From contig NZ_CP019706.1 of NCBI RefSeq assembly GCF_002101395.1, positions 3,720,001 to 3,784,000 on the forward strand: a DNA stretch of 64,000 nucleotides, given 5' to 3'. Position 1 is the first letter of the stretch; each line of letters opens with the position of its first letter. This document shows positions 42,922-52,456 of the stretch, piece by piece. The stretch comes from Pantoea alhagi (GTDB lineage Bacteria; Pseudomonadota; Gammaproteobacteria; Enterobacterales; Enterobacteriaceae). The position numbers and the translations under genes were made by a program. Below the pieces are notes generated by a model that did not search any database, was not told where the DNA came from, and saw only the letters and a list, made by a program, of their open reading frames with translations.

Positions 42922-44319
42922 TTACTGCTTCATGCTGCCAACCATCTCTTCTGGTCGAACCCAGGCATCAAACTCTTCTTCCGTCAGATAGCCCAGCTTC
43001 AACGCGGACGCTTTCAACGTCAGCCCCTCTTTATGCGCCTTTTTAGCAATTTCAGCGGCTTTATCGTAACCGATATGAGTATTCAGCGCGGTCACCAGCA
43101 TCAGCGACTCGTTCAGCAGTTGCGTAATACGATCGCGGTTTGGCTCGATGCCTACGGCGCAGTGATGATTAAAGCTATCCATACCATCTGCCAACAGACG
43201 AATCGACTGCAGGAAGTTATGAATGACCATCGGACGGAACACGTTCAGTTCAAAGTTGCCGGACGCGCCGCCAATATTAATCGCCACATCGTTACCCATC
43301 ACCTGACAGCAAAGCATGGTCATCGCTTCGCACTGGGTCGGGTTAACTTTGCCCGGCATAATAGAGCTGCCGGGTTCATTTTCCGGAATGGCAATTTCAC
43401 CGATGCCGCAACGCGGGCCAGATGAGAGCCAGCGCACATCGTTAGCGATTTTCATCAGCGAGGCCGCCAGACCTTTAAGCGCGCCGTGCGCATGCACCAG
43501 CGCATCGCAGGTCGCCAGCGCTTCAAACTTATTCGGCGCAGTGACAAACGGCTGACGGGTCAGCGCGGCCAGCTCTTCAGCAACACGTACTGCATACTCA
43601 GGATGCGTATTCAGTCCGGTGCCAACGGCGGTGCCGCCCAGCGCCAGCTCGGCCAGATGCGGCACGCTCTGCTCGATATGCTTCAGGTTATGTTCCAGCA
43701 TCGCTACCCAACCGGAAATCTCCTGGCCCAGCGTCAGCGGCGTGGCGTCCTGCAGGTGGGTACGGCCAATTTTTACGATGTCTTTAAATGCTTCCGCTTT
43801 AGACTGCAGCGTTTGCTTCAGTATATTGAGCTGCGGAACCAGGTTCTCACGCAGAGCGATCACCGCCGCCACATGCATAGCGGTAGGGAAAACGTCATTG
43901 GAGCTCTGGCTTTTATTGACATCATCATTTGGATGCACCAGGCGAGACATGCCACGCTCACCGCCGAGGATCTCACTGGCGCGGTTGGCCAGCACCTCGT
44001 TCATATTCATATTGGTTTGTGTGCCGGAGCCGGTCTGCCAGATAGCCAGCGGGAATTCAGCGGTATGCTTTTCCGCCAATACTTCGTCCGCAGCCTGAAT
44101 AATCGCCTGCGCTCTCTCCTGCGGCAGCAGGCCGAGATCGCTGTTAACTTTTGCGGCGGCGCGTTTGGTTAACGCCAGCGCATGCACCAGCTCGGCAGGC
44201 ATTTTTTCTGTAGAGATGCGAAAGTGTTCCAGCGAGCGCTGCGTCTGCGCGCCCCACAGTTTATCAGCCGGTACATCAATAGGTCCCATTGAATCTTTTT
44301 CAATGCGGTTGGCTGCCAT
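42922..44319 (-). CDS. fumC: Class II fumarate hydratase FumC
   Basis: 465 residues (E. coli 467). The fumarase/aspartase signature GSSIMPGKVNP is present, as are TGSGTQTNMNMNEV and GRTHLQDATPLTLGQE. It is the iron-free, oxidation-resistant fumarase of the TCA cycle, in the cytosol. The ATG has an AAGGAGAG site. It converges with tus; no fumA is adjacent, unlike E. coli, where fumA follows. Confidence 0.96.
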   Translation of the reverse strand: MAANRIEKDSMGPIDVPADKLWGAQTQRSLEHFRISTEKMPAELVHALALTKRAAAKVNSDLGLLPQERAQAIIQAADEVLAEKHTAEFPLAIWQTGSGTQTNMNMNEVLANRASEILGGERGMSRLVHPNDDVNKSQSSNDVFPTAMHVAAVIALRENLVPQLNILKQTLQSKAEAFKDIVKIGRTHLQDATPLTLGQEISGWVAMLEHNLKHIEQSVPHLAELALGGTAVGTGLNTHPEYAVRVAEELAALTRQPFVTAPNKFEALATCDALVHAHGALKGLAASLMKIANDVRWLSSGPRCGIGEIAIPENEPGSSIMPGKVNPTQCEAMTMLCCQVMGNDVAINIGGASGNFELNVFRPMVIHNFLQSIRLLADGMDSFNHHCAVGIEPNRDRITQLLNESLMLVTALNTHIGYDKAAEIAKKAHKEGLTLKASALKLGYLTEEEFDAWVRPEEMVGSMKQ

Positions 44320-44518
44320 TACTTCTCTCCTTTAGCACAAACATATGATTTAAAAAGCCCTGACCTGTGACTATCCGACACAGCGGGCATGGGCCATAGT
44401 GTGACATACAATAATTTAACATTTTGCGAGCCAATCGTCCTTATTTGACTTGCGTCCAGGTTTCGAAAACACGTTCTGCTTTAATACCTGCGGTCAGCCG
44501 CCAGTAAAAGGAGAGATC

Positions 44519-45691
44519 ATGTTTAAGCTTCACAATTCACTGCAAAACTACGCATGGGGCAGTAAAACGGCACTAACTGAGATGTATGGCATTGAGAATC
44601 CGACACAGCAGCCGATGGCTGAGCTATGGATGGGCGCACATCCTAAAAGCAGCTCCAGAATTGAAGTGAATGGCGAATTGCGCTCGCTGCGGGAGATGAT
44701 CGAATCAGATAAGCCGGGCCTGCTGGGAGAAAAAGTGGCGGCACGTTTTGGCGAGCTCCCCTTTTTGTTTAAAGTGCTGTGTGCCGAACAGCCGCTGTCG
44801 ATTCAGGTGCATCCTGGCAAATCCGCCGCCGAGGCTGGATTCACACGTGAAAACGCAGCGGGCATCCCGCTGAACGCGCCGGAACGCAACTATAAAGATG
44901 CTAACCATAAGCCTGAACTGGTTTATGCGCTGACCCCTTTTTTAGCGATTAACGGTTTTCGCCCTTTTGCTGAGATCATTTCCCTGCTGCAGCCGGTTGC
45001 CGGTGCGCATCCGGCTATCGCCCACTTCTTGCAACAGCCGGATGAGGCGAATCTGGCCATACTGTTTTCCTCGCTGCTTTCGTTACAGCAGGCAGAGAAA
45101 CAACGTGCAATTGATATTCTTAAAGCCACGCTGCATACGCAACACGGCGAACCCTGGCGGACTATTCGCAACATCGCTGAAGAGTACCCTGATGACAGCG
45201 GGCTTTTTTCTCCGCTGCTGCTGAACCTGATTGAACTACAGCCGGGCGAAGCGATGTTTTTATTTGCTGAGACGCCACATGCCTATCTACGCGGCGTGGC
45301 GCTGGAGGTGATGGCAAATTCAGATAATGTGTTACGTGCCGGACTGACGCCGAAACATATTGATGTTGATGAGCTGATGGCCAACGTAAAATTTACGCCT
45401 CGTGCTGCGGATACCCTGCTCAACAAGCCGGTGCAGCAGGGAAATACGCGCGAATTTCCCGTTCCGGTGGATGATTTCGCTTTCGCTATTCACGCGCTGA
45501 ACGCTACACCGATAACGCTTAGCCAGCAGAGCGCGGCAATCCTGTTCTGTATTGAAGGCGAAGCCCGGCTGACGGGCCAACAGCCGCTGACGCTCAGGGC
45601 AGGCGAATCCTGTTTTGTCGCCGCCAGCGAATCACCGATAACGGCTTGCGGTCAGGGACAACTTGCCCGAGTTTATAACCTGCCAGGCTGA
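44519..45691 (+). CDS. manA: Mannose-6-phosphate isomerase
   Basis: 390 residues from the ATG at 44519 (GGAGAG site); the in-frame extension is not homologous. Type I PMI zinc ligands are seen in SIQVHPGK, NHKPELVYAL and the later AETPHAYLRG segment. It interconverts mannose-6-phosphate and fructose-6-phosphate. It is divergent from fumC and followed by ydgA, as in E. coli. Confidence 0.95.
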   Translation: MFKLHNSLQNYAWGSKTALTEMYGIENPTQQPMAELWMGAHPKSSSRIEVNGELRSLREMIESDKPGLLGEKVAARFGELPFLFKVLCAEQPLSIQVHPGKSAAEAGFTRENAAGIPLNAPERNYKDANHKPELVYALTPFLAINGFRPFAEIISLLQPVAGAHPAIAHFLQQPDEANLAILFSSLLSLQQAEKQRAIDILKATLHTQHGEPWRTIRNIAEEYPDDSGLFSPLLLNLIELQPGEAMFLFAETPHAYLRGVALEVMANSDNVLRAGLTPKHIDVDELMANVKFTPRAADTLLNKPVQQGNTREFPVPVDDFAFAIHALNATPITLSQQSAAILFCIEGEARLTGQQPLTLRAGESCFVAASESPITACGQGQLARVYNLPG

Positions 45692-45765
45692 CGGCCAGTT
45701 CTGCAAATGCTATGATTATTCAATAAATTAATATCAGGCATTGATGCCGTAAAAAGGACGAATCG

Positions 45766-47262
45766 ATGAACAAGACGAAAATTGCGGTTGGCGTTGTAGT
45801 CGCGCTGGGAGTGGCCTGGACGGGCGCGGCCTGGCTAACAGGCAAGCAGATCGAAAGCCACATGGATCAGATCGTGCAAAACGCGAATGCGCAGCTGACA
45901 AAGCTCGCGCCGGACAGCCGTCTGAAAGTGAGTTATCAAAATTATCAGCGCGGCCTGTTTACCAGCCATACACAGCTGGTAGTACAGGCCAGTTCGCAGA
46001 CAGAAGATAATGCGCTGCTGAAGCCGGGCCAGAGCGTGGTGCTGAACGAGACCATCGATCATGGCCCTTTCCCCTTCGCTCAGCTGAAAAAGTTTAATCT
46101 GATCCCGAGCATGGCCTCAGTACACAGCGAGCTGGAAAATACCCCCGCGTTGAAAAAGCTGTTTGATCTGACCAAAGGTAAATCGGTGATTGATGCGGAC
46201 ACCCGTATCGGTTACAGCGGCGCTACCGCTTCGACGATTCGTCTGCTGCCGCTGGATTATCAAAACAGTGAAACCGGCGAGCGCTACGCCTGGAACGGCG
46301 GCACGCTGGGCATTGACAGCGATGCCGAAGGCGATCGGGTTAATTTCGATTCCGATATTGACAGCGTGGCGCTGACAACAAGAAACGAAGCAAATCAACC
46401 CGTGCTGTTCACCCTGAATGGCATTAGCCTTAACGGTAATACCCACCTTAGCCCGCAGGGCGTGCGTATTGGCGATCAACACTTCAATCTGAAAAAGCTG
46501 ACCACGGCGGTTAACGGTCAGGAAACAGCAACGCTGGAAGGCATGGATATCAAAACGCAGTTTGATTCCAGCGGCAATATGCTCTCTGGCCAGATGGATT
46601 ACGCCATTGATAACCTCATGCTGGAAAAACAGAGTTTTGGTTCCGGCAAGATGACCCTGAAGCTGTCACAGTTTGATGGACAGGCATTGAAAACGGCCTC
46701 GGATAACTATCGCAGCCAGATGCAGGCATTAATCAATCAGCCCGGCATTGAACAGGATCCCGAGCGTTATCAGGAAGGCGTACGTCAGATTATGGCCGCT
46801 AACCTGCCGCTGCTGCTGAAAGGCGATCCGGTGGTCACCGTGGCTCCGCTAAGCTGGAAAAATGATAAAGGAGAAAGCACCTTTAACTTATCGGCGCACT
46901 TTAAAGATCCCGCTACCGCTCAGGGCGTAGCGCAAACACCGGCTGAAGCACTGAGCCGGATGCTGAAATCACTGGATGGTAAACTGGTGATTAATATGCC
47001 GATGGCGACCGCCCTGATGAAGCAGGTTGCTATGGCGGAAGGTTATCAGGAATCTGATGCCAGCAAGCTGGCTGAACAGCAGGTTAAAGGCCTGGCGGCG
47101 ATGGGACAGATGTTCCGCCTGACCCAGCAGCAGGATGATAACATCGTGACCAGCCTGCAGTTTAATGGCGCTCAGGTGACGATGAACGGTGAAAATATGC
47201 CGCTCGACGGTTTTCTCTCCCGTTATATGCTGGGCGCGCCGGCACAAAACCTGCCGGAATAA
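45766..47262 (+). CDS. ydgA: DUF945 family protein YdgA
   Basis: 498 residues. N-terminal hydrophobic segment (residues 7-25) acts as a signal or anchor; the rest is a DUF945 domain, with ARYAWNGGTLG-like blocks and the conserved DHGPFPFAQL segment near residue 90. In E. coli YdgA is an inner-membrane-associated protein of about 502 residues with unclear role. The order manA-ydgA is conserved. Confidence 0.93.
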   Translation: MNKTKIAVGVVVALGVAWTGAAWLTGKQIESHMDQIVQNANAQLTKLAPDSRLKVSYQNYQRGLFTSHTQLVVQASSQTEDNALLKPGQSVVLNETIDHGPFPFAQLKKFNLIPSMASVHSELENTPALKKLFDLTKGKSVIDADTRIGYSGATASTIRLLPLDYQNSETGERYAWNGGTLGIDSDAEGDRVNFDSDIDSVALTTRNEANQPVLFTLNGISLNGNTHLSPQGVRIGDQHFNLKKLTTAVNGQETATLEGMDIKTQFDSSGNMLSGQMDYAIDNLMLEKQSFGSGKMTLKLSQFDGQALKTASDNYRSQMQALINQPGIEQDPERYQEGVRQIMAANLPLLLKGDPVVTVAPLSWKNDKGESTFNLSAHFKDPATAQGVAQTPAEALSRMLKSLDGKLVINMPMATALMKQVAMAEGYQESDASKLAEQQVKGLAAMGQMFRLTQQQDDNIVTSLQFNGAQVTMNGENMPLDGFLSRYMLGAPAQNLPE

Positions 47263-47294
47263 GGTTATTGCGCGTTTAGCGCGCGACTCTCTCT

Positions 47295-47321
47295 CAGGGC
47301 GGCATTATGTCGCCCTGTTTT
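47295..47321 (+). terminator. Terminator after ydgA
   Basis: CAGGGCG and CGCCCTG form the stem (extendable inward to leave a three-base loop), followed by four T. Confidence 0.85.
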
Positions 47322-47464
47322 ATATCAGCGCTTTTTTTTGCGTGCCCCTTCTCATTCGTAAAAATAAAATTTGCGCTCAGATGCTTATTTAATAATTATG
47401 CCACTCCATCCTCAGGATTGAGGTTATTTCTTGTCTGACAGAAATAATATAGAAGGAACTAAAA

Positions 47465-48247
47465 ATGAAATTAATAGCATCGATATTATTATTATTCTCT
47501 CTTTCCGCCTGCACCACCTCGTCTCACCCGGTAATAGATAAACAAACCTCTGAACGACTTGATGAGATCCTGCAACAGCAGGTTATTCCCGCACACAATA
47601 AACCACTGGGAGAGCGCATTGCCAATATCTCTGCGGCTTTTCTCGGGACGCCTTATCAGGCAGATACGCTAACGGGATCGGATAACGTTCCAGAGCAGCT
47701 GGTTGTAAATTTTAACGGCGTCGATTGCTTTACCCTGTTGGATTATGTTGCAGCGCTTAGCCACGCAAGCAGCCGCGACGACTTCATTACTCAGTTGCGC
47801 CTCACACGTTATCACCAGGGACAGGTGAGTTTCGTCCAGCGTAAACATTTTTTCTCCGACTGGTTTAGCCTGGCACCACTAAATGCGCGCGATATTACCG
47901 ATAAACTGAATACACCGACGGTTAAAGTTACCAAACAGCTTAATTTAAAAGCCGACGGCGGAAAATATTTACCTGGCGTGCCGGTAACACCCCGGATAAT
48001 TAATTATATTCCAGCTAATAATATTAACAAAGGGACTTTAAAAGCGTTGCAAACAGGCGACTATGTGGGAATTTATTCACCGCTGGCAGGCCTGGATGTT
48101 TCGCATACCGGAATTATCATTAAAAAAGGTAGTCAGGTCTGGTTACGTAATGCCTCTTCTTTAAAGAAAAATATGAAGGTTGTCGATACACCGCTGCTCT
48201 CTTACATTAAAACGCGGCCAGGCATTGTGGTTGCCCGTCCGCGCTAG
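47465..48247 (+). CDS. DUF1460 lipoprotein, amidase-like
   Basis: 260 residues with a lipoprotein signal peptide ending LSAC, lipidated at cysteine 16. The mature protein belongs to DUF1460, a papain/NlpC-P60-like fold; the probable catalytic cysteine lies in FNGVDCFTLLDYV near residue 91 and a histidine in DVSHTGIII near residue 218. Members with known activity act on peptidoglycan or N-acetylmuramoyl-alanine bonds. Cell envelope location and hydrolytic role are inferred. It is a single gene with its own AAGGAAC site. Confidence 0.78.
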   Translation: MKLIASILLLFSLSACTTSSHPVIDKQTSERLDEILQQQVIPAHNKPLGERIANISAAFLGTPYQADTLTGSDNVPEQLVVNFNGVDCFTLLDYVAALSHASSRDDFITQLRLTRYHQGQVSFVQRKHFFSDWFSLAPLNARDITDKLNTPTVKVTKQLNLKADGGKYLPGVPVTPRIINYIPANNINKGTLKALQTGDYVGIYSPLAGLDVSHTGIIIKKGSQVWLRNASSLKKNMKVVDTPLLSYIKTRPGIVVARPR

Positions 48248-48295
48248 CCAGCCTGTATGGTATTATGCTGCGGGCTGACTCGGGTTCAGTTCTGC

Positions 48296-49294
48296 TTAGC
48301 CCGCTACACGCTGACGGATACGCTGCTTCTCTTCTTCGCTCAGGAAGGCAATCTTCAGGCCATTTTCCTGGGCAGTACGAATATGCTCAGCCGTCAGCCC
48401 AGCCTGCGGTGCGGCAACCTGATACTCATGAGCAATTTCGATACCCTGCACCGCCGGATCGTCGGTATTCAGCGTAGCAAGAATGCCATGATCAAGAAAC
48501 TTCACCAGCGGATGATGGCTCAGATGCGCTACGGTGCTGGTCTGGATATTTGAAGTCAGGCAGGACTCAATACCAATCCCCTGCGCGGCAAGGAAATCCA
48601 TCAGCGCCGGATCTTCTACTGCCTTAACGCCGTGACCAATACGTTCAGCGCCCAGTTCACGAATCGCCTGCCAGATACTTTCCGCACCGGCGGCCTCACC
48701 GGCATGTACCGTAATCCGGAATCCTGCGTCACGTGCACGATTGAAGTGGCTGAGGAATTCACTGCCAGGGAATCCCAGCTCGTCACCGGCCAGATCCACA
48801 GCGGTAATGCCATCGCGATGAGCCAGCAATCCTTCCAGCTCATTCAGGCAGGCTTCTTCACCAAAGGTACGGCTCATAATGCCGATCAGACGAACCTCAA
48901 TATTATGCTGCTGGCAGCCAGCACGTACGCCATCAATTACCGCTTCCACCACGCCGGCAATGGGCAATTGATGATTCATCGCCATATAGCCTGGCGAAAA
49001 ACGCAGCTCGGCATAATGGATCCCGGCGCGGGCAGCATCCTCAACGTTTTCCAGCGCCACGCGACGGCAGGCCTCCAGCGATCCCAACACCTTTACCCCC
49101 CAGTCAAGCTTTTGCAGGAAACTCACCAGGTCGGGCTGGTTTTCGACAACCTGAACATGAGGACGCAGTGCTTCCAGGCTGTTGGCTGGCAAAGCGATGT
49201 TGAACTCACGACCTAAATCAAGGATGGTGGCGGCACGAATATTACCATCAAGGTGGCGATGGATATCGGTAAGCGGAAGGCGGGCGTCGATCAT
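48296..49294 (-). CDS. add: Adenosine deaminase
   Basis: 332 residues from the ATG at 49294; an in-frame GTG two codons earlier is possible but less likely. Zinc and active-site motifs: LTDIHRHLDGN, ELRFSPGYM, VHAGEA, RIGHG and SCLTSNIQT with NTDDP. It converts adenosine to inosine and deoxyadenosine to deoxyinosine. It fits the purine catabolism theme but is not linked to the xdh operon. Adjacent to ydgA-side genes as in the E. coli terminus. Confidence 0.96.
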   Translation of the reverse strand: MIDARLPLTDIHRHLDGNIRAATILDLGREFNIALPANSLEALRPHVQVVENQPDLVSFLQKLDWGVKVLGSLEACRRVALENVEDAARAGIHYAELRFSPGYMAMNHQLPIAGVVEAVIDGVRAGCQQHNIEVRLIGIMSRTFGEEACLNELEGLLAHRDGITAVDLAGDELGFPGSEFLSHFNRARDAGFRITVHAGEAAGAESIWQAIRELGAERIGHGVKAVEDPALMDFLAAQGIGIESCLTSNIQTSTVAHLSHHPLVKFLDHGILATLNTDDPAVQGIEIAHEYQVAAPQAGLTAEHIRTAQENGLKIAFLSEEEKQRIRQRVAG

Positions 49295-49459
49295 ATGCAC
49301 TCACTTTTAATCTTTAAGGTAAAGTGCAGAGTAGTATAAAAATAAGTTGCGCAACTATGCCAGATAATTGCGCAAGATGTTAAACCAACTGCTGATTAAA
49401 TGGGCGCCTGAGCGTCGCCAGCACAGAAGCTGCAAAGCGTGCTCACCCTAAAACCCGGC

Positions 49460-50182
49460 TTATGCGTCGCCACTGTTCACTGCAACGCGGAAGCTCTCAA
49501 GTTTATGGATCTGCCTGCCACGCTCATCAAAATTTTCTTTTCTCAGCCAGGCCTTGAGAGCGGCAGCTGTATCAACCCAGTCAGAAGCGGTGATGGAAAA
49601 AAACGCGATATCTTCGGCATAACCTTTACTGATCCTTTTATCACGCAGGATTCCCTCTCTGATAAACCCGATACGTTGGGCCGAGTCTATGGACTGACTG
49701 TTCAGGCTGTTGGTTTGCCACTCGCATCGCCGGTAATGCAGCTTATCCATAAAATAGCTAATGATCAGAAAAAGCGACTCCGTACTGAGCCGTGTTCTTT
49801 TCATCAGCGGCGTCCAGTTGATTTCCGCCAGCGCAAACACCCCATTATTCGGGTCAATATGGGTGACGCAAAACATGCCTTTTATGTGACCATCATGAAT
49901 ATCTTTAACGGCGAAGTAGAGTTTATCTTTATCTGAGCTGAGTTTTCTAAAATACTGATAGCATTGTTCTTTAGTGGCAGGTTTGGCATCAGAAAGATAG
50001 GTCCAGTCCCGGTCATCGTCAATGCTGTGCCATTCAGGAAAGAGATCTTCGGCATGATCGGATGATAACGGTAAAACGATACAGTAATCGCCTTTCAGCG
50101 TGACTTTTTCAGGAGCGGCTCTCTTCACCCAATCTTTAATTTCTCTGCCTAAGGCCTGGCCATAGTGGTTATGAGTAAGCAT
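49460..50182 (-). CDS. GNAT acetyltransferase, RimJ/RimL type
   Basis: 240 residues. The GNAT fold can be followed: beta strands with YFAVKDIHDGHIKGMFCV, AEINWTP, then QSIDSAQRIGFIREGILRD, the usual acetyl-CoA region of RimJ/RimL-like N-acetyltransferases (NxxSxxxxxxxGF pattern). The substrate is unknown. A C-terminal extension of about 50 residues follows the domain. It is a single gene; the 300 bases between its start and araC contain only a GGCCCGC/GCGGGCC hairpin at 50446-50471, possibly the araC terminator. Confidence 0.82.
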   Translation of the reverse strand: MLTHNHYGQALGREIKDWVKRAAPEKVTLKGDYCIVLPLSSDHAEDLFPEWHSIDDDRDWTYLSDAKPATKEQCYQYFRKLSSDKDKLYFAVKDIHDGHIKGMFCVTHIDPNNGVFALAEINWTPLMKRTRLSTESLFLIISYFMDKLHYRRCEWQTNSLNSQSIDSAQRIGFIREGILRDKRISKGYAEDIAFFSITASDWVDTAAALKAWLRKENFDERGRQIHKLESFRVAVNSGDA

Positions 50183-50481
50183 ACCTTCTCCTTCGCATTG
50201 TTATTGCCTGAAAGATAACGACGGTAAGCCGCCTGAAATCCCTGCTTATTGCACAGTATAATGTAGAGTGAAAAATGAAATATTAATATCCTGCAATATA
50301 TATCCTGTGATCCTGAACATAGAGTTTTGGCAACGAGGCGGCGCTAAGCCAGGTGATGTAAGGCGCAAGAGCGGTAACGCGTACAGAGGACGGGGAATTT
50401 TTCAGACAAAAAGATGAGCGATGCTACTGTTTCTGTTCAGGACAAGGCCCGCGATGCGATTAACGCGGGCCAGCAAACCGT

Positions 50482-51399
50482 TTACTCCCCTGCTCGCTTT
50501 GGCAATTGCCAGGTTTCCTGTGCTACCAGCGCGTCATGCGCGTCCTGGCTGCGGCGTCGGAAGTCGCTCGGGCTGACACCGACACGTTTGCGGAATACGC
50601 GTGAGAAATAGAGCTGATCGTCATAACCGACCTCACGGCCAACAGAAGCGATTGGCTCCTGGGTGGTTTGCAGCAGCAGCTTGGCACGAATGACCCGCTG
50701 GTCTTCACGCCAGCGTAGCAGGTTTACCCCCATCTGCTCACGAAACAGGTGCGCCAGCCGCGATGGCGACAGACAAACGTGCTTCGCCACCGCCTCAATT
50801 TTTAGCTCGCCAGCCAGATTACTGGTCACATACTGACAGGCTTCAATAATACGCGGATCGCGAATTTGCTGATGCGAGCGGGGATCTTCTTCTACTGCCC
50901 GCAGCAGGAGCCGCTCCAGCAAATTCATCGCCAGCTCTTCGGCAAAGCGACGGCCGGAATTATGCGTCTGTTCAATATTAGCAAACAGCCGATCAAACTC
51001 ACCGCGCAGCGACTCTGGCAGCCGCAGGCGTCCCACGCCATTGGTTTCATCCTGCCAGCGTAGCCAGTCGTGCCAGTAGGCGCGGGGCCGGAAATAGATC
51101 CAGCGGTGATACCAACAGTCGCTATCGGGCGCCCGGCCATAATAGTGCGGCGTCTTGGGCTGAAACAGCAGCATTTCGCCCGGCTCGCAGTCGAAAGAGG
51201 CATCGCCGTCGAATACCCGGCCCCGTCCTTTTATCGTCAGGTTGATAATATAGCCTTTCATGCCGTGCGGGCGGTCGATACAGAAATCAAGCGCGCCGCC
51301 AGCGCTAATCGGCGTCAGCCCGGCCACCAGCCAGGCATTAAACGCATAGCCCGGTAGTAAAGGGTTGGGCTGTGACTCAATCGGTTGACGATGGTACAT
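50482..51399 (-). CDS. araC: Arabinose operon regulator AraC
   Basis: 305 residues. The N-terminal arabinose-binding cupin has the PNPLLPGYAFNAWLVAGLTPI arm and barrel (key words PLLPGY, GLTPI) and GEMLLFQPKTPHYYGR. The C-terminal double helix-turn-helix holds HVCLSPSRLAHLFREQMG and GYDDQLYFSRVFRKRVG. AraC activates ara genes with L-arabinose and represses without it. It lies at the end of the leftward araFGH run, 58 bases after araH with a GGGCAGCC/GGCTGCCC hairpin between, not next to araB as in E. coli. Confidence 0.94.
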   Translation of the reverse strand: MYHRQPIESQPNPLLPGYAFNAWLVAGLTPISAGGALDFCIDRPHGMKGYIINLTIKGRGRVFDGDASFDCEPGEMLLFQPKTPHYYGRAPDSDCWYHRWIYFRPRAYWHDWLRWQDETNGVGRLRLPESLRGEFDRLFANIEQTHNSGRRFAEELAMNLLERLLLRAVEEDPRSHQQIRDPRIIEACQYVTSNLAGELKIEAVAKHVCLSPSRLAHLFREQMGVNLLRWREDQRVIRAKLLLQTTQEPIASVGREVGYDDQLYFSRVFRKRVGVSPSDFRRRSQDAHDALVAQETWQLPKRAGE

Positions 51400-51430
51400 A
51401 ATAATCCTCGTAACGAAGCGTCGAAATTGC

Positions 51431-51450
51431 GGGCAGCCGTGCGGCTGCCC
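51431..51450 (-). terminator. Hairpin between araH and araC
   Basis: A perfect eight-base stem (GGGCAGCC, GGCTGCCC) with a four-base loop and no T-run. It may only attenuate readthrough from araFGH into araC. Confidence 0.5.
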
Positions 51451-51457
51451 ACGACGA

Positions 51458-52441
51458 TCAGGCCGCTTTATGGCTCTGTTTGTAGCGGTCGAAAATCACC
51501 GCTGCCAACAGTATCAGACCGCGCACCACATATTGTGAGAAAGGTGAGATATTCAGAAGATTCATCGCATTCTCAACGGTACCGAGGATCAGTACGCCTG
51601 CCACTACGTAGGAGATTTTGCCAATCCCGCCTTTCAGCGATACGCCGCCCAGCACGCAGGCAGAGATAACGATCAGCTCATAGCCCAGCGAAGTCATCGG
51701 CTGACCGCTGGTCATACGTGAAGCAAGGATAATCCCGGCAGCGGCTGAAACCAGTCCGGAAAGAATAAAGATAATAATGCGGGTACGTACCACCGGCACG
51801 CCGGCCAGCCGTGCCGCCTCTTCGTTACCCCCGATAGCCAGCGTATTGCGGCCAAATGTGGTTTTATTCAGCAGAAAGCCAAAGATAATCATGGTGCCGA
51901 TGGTCAGCCAGATAGGTGCCGGCAAGCCGAACCAGGTGGCATAACCCAGCTCGAAGAAACGTTCATCTTCAATGCCCACAGCTTTACCATCGGAAAAGAT
52001 ATAGGCCAGGCCGCGCACAATCTGCATGGTTGCCAGCGTGGTGATCAGCGCATTGATTTTCAGTTTAGCGATGACAAAGCCATTAACGAAGCCGCAGAGC
52101 ATCCCCAGCAGCAGACCCGCGCCGATGCCCAGCCACAGGCTTTCGCTCATATTGATCACCACCGCCGTGGTCACCCCTGCGCAGGCAATCACCGACGCCA
52201 CGGAGAGGTCAAAGTCGCCGGAGGCGAGGCAGAACAGCATGCCGCACGCCACCATACCAGACATCGACATCGCCAGACCCAGCCCTTTCATATTGATAAA
52301 GGAGCCAAAGTTAGGGATAAACAGTACGCAGGCGATAAATAATACGGCAAAAACCACCAGCATCCCGAAATTATCCCAGATACGGCCCAAACGTAAACCG
52401 GAACGCGCTACCCGCGGCGTATTTGAAGTCGTGGAAGACAT
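51458..52441 (-). CDS. araH: L-arabinose ABC permease AraH
   Basis: 327 residues (E. coli 328) with eight to ten hydrophobic helices of the ribose/arabinose permease family. The conserved ASGDFDLSVASVIACAG motif and the C-terminal GGVSLKGGIGKISYVVAG region are present. It forms the channel of the high-affinity arabinose importer with AraF and AraG. Upstream gap to araG is 15 bases, so it is in one operon. Confidence 0.95.
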   Translation of the reverse strand: MSSTTSNTPRVARSGLRLGRIWDNFGMLVVFAVLFIACVLFIPNFGSFINMKGLGLAMSMSGMVACGMLFCLASGDFDLSVASVIACAGVTTAVVINMSESLWLGIGAGLLLGMLCGFVNGFVIAKLKINALITTLATMQIVRGLAYIFSDGKAVGIEDERFFELGYATWFGLPAPIWLTIGTMIIFGFLLNKTTFGRNTLAIGGNEEAARLAGVPVVRTRIIIFILSGLVSAAAGIILASRMTSGQPMTSLGYELIVISACVLGGVSLKGGIGKISYVVAGVLILGTVENAMNLLNISPFSQYVVRGLILLAAVIFDRYKQSHKAA

Positions 52442-52456
52442 AGCATTACTCCTGCA

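Noticed and set aside
43486..44172. 228-residue plus-strand frame opposite fumC
   Set aside because: It is antisense to fumC and has no homology or ribosome binding site.
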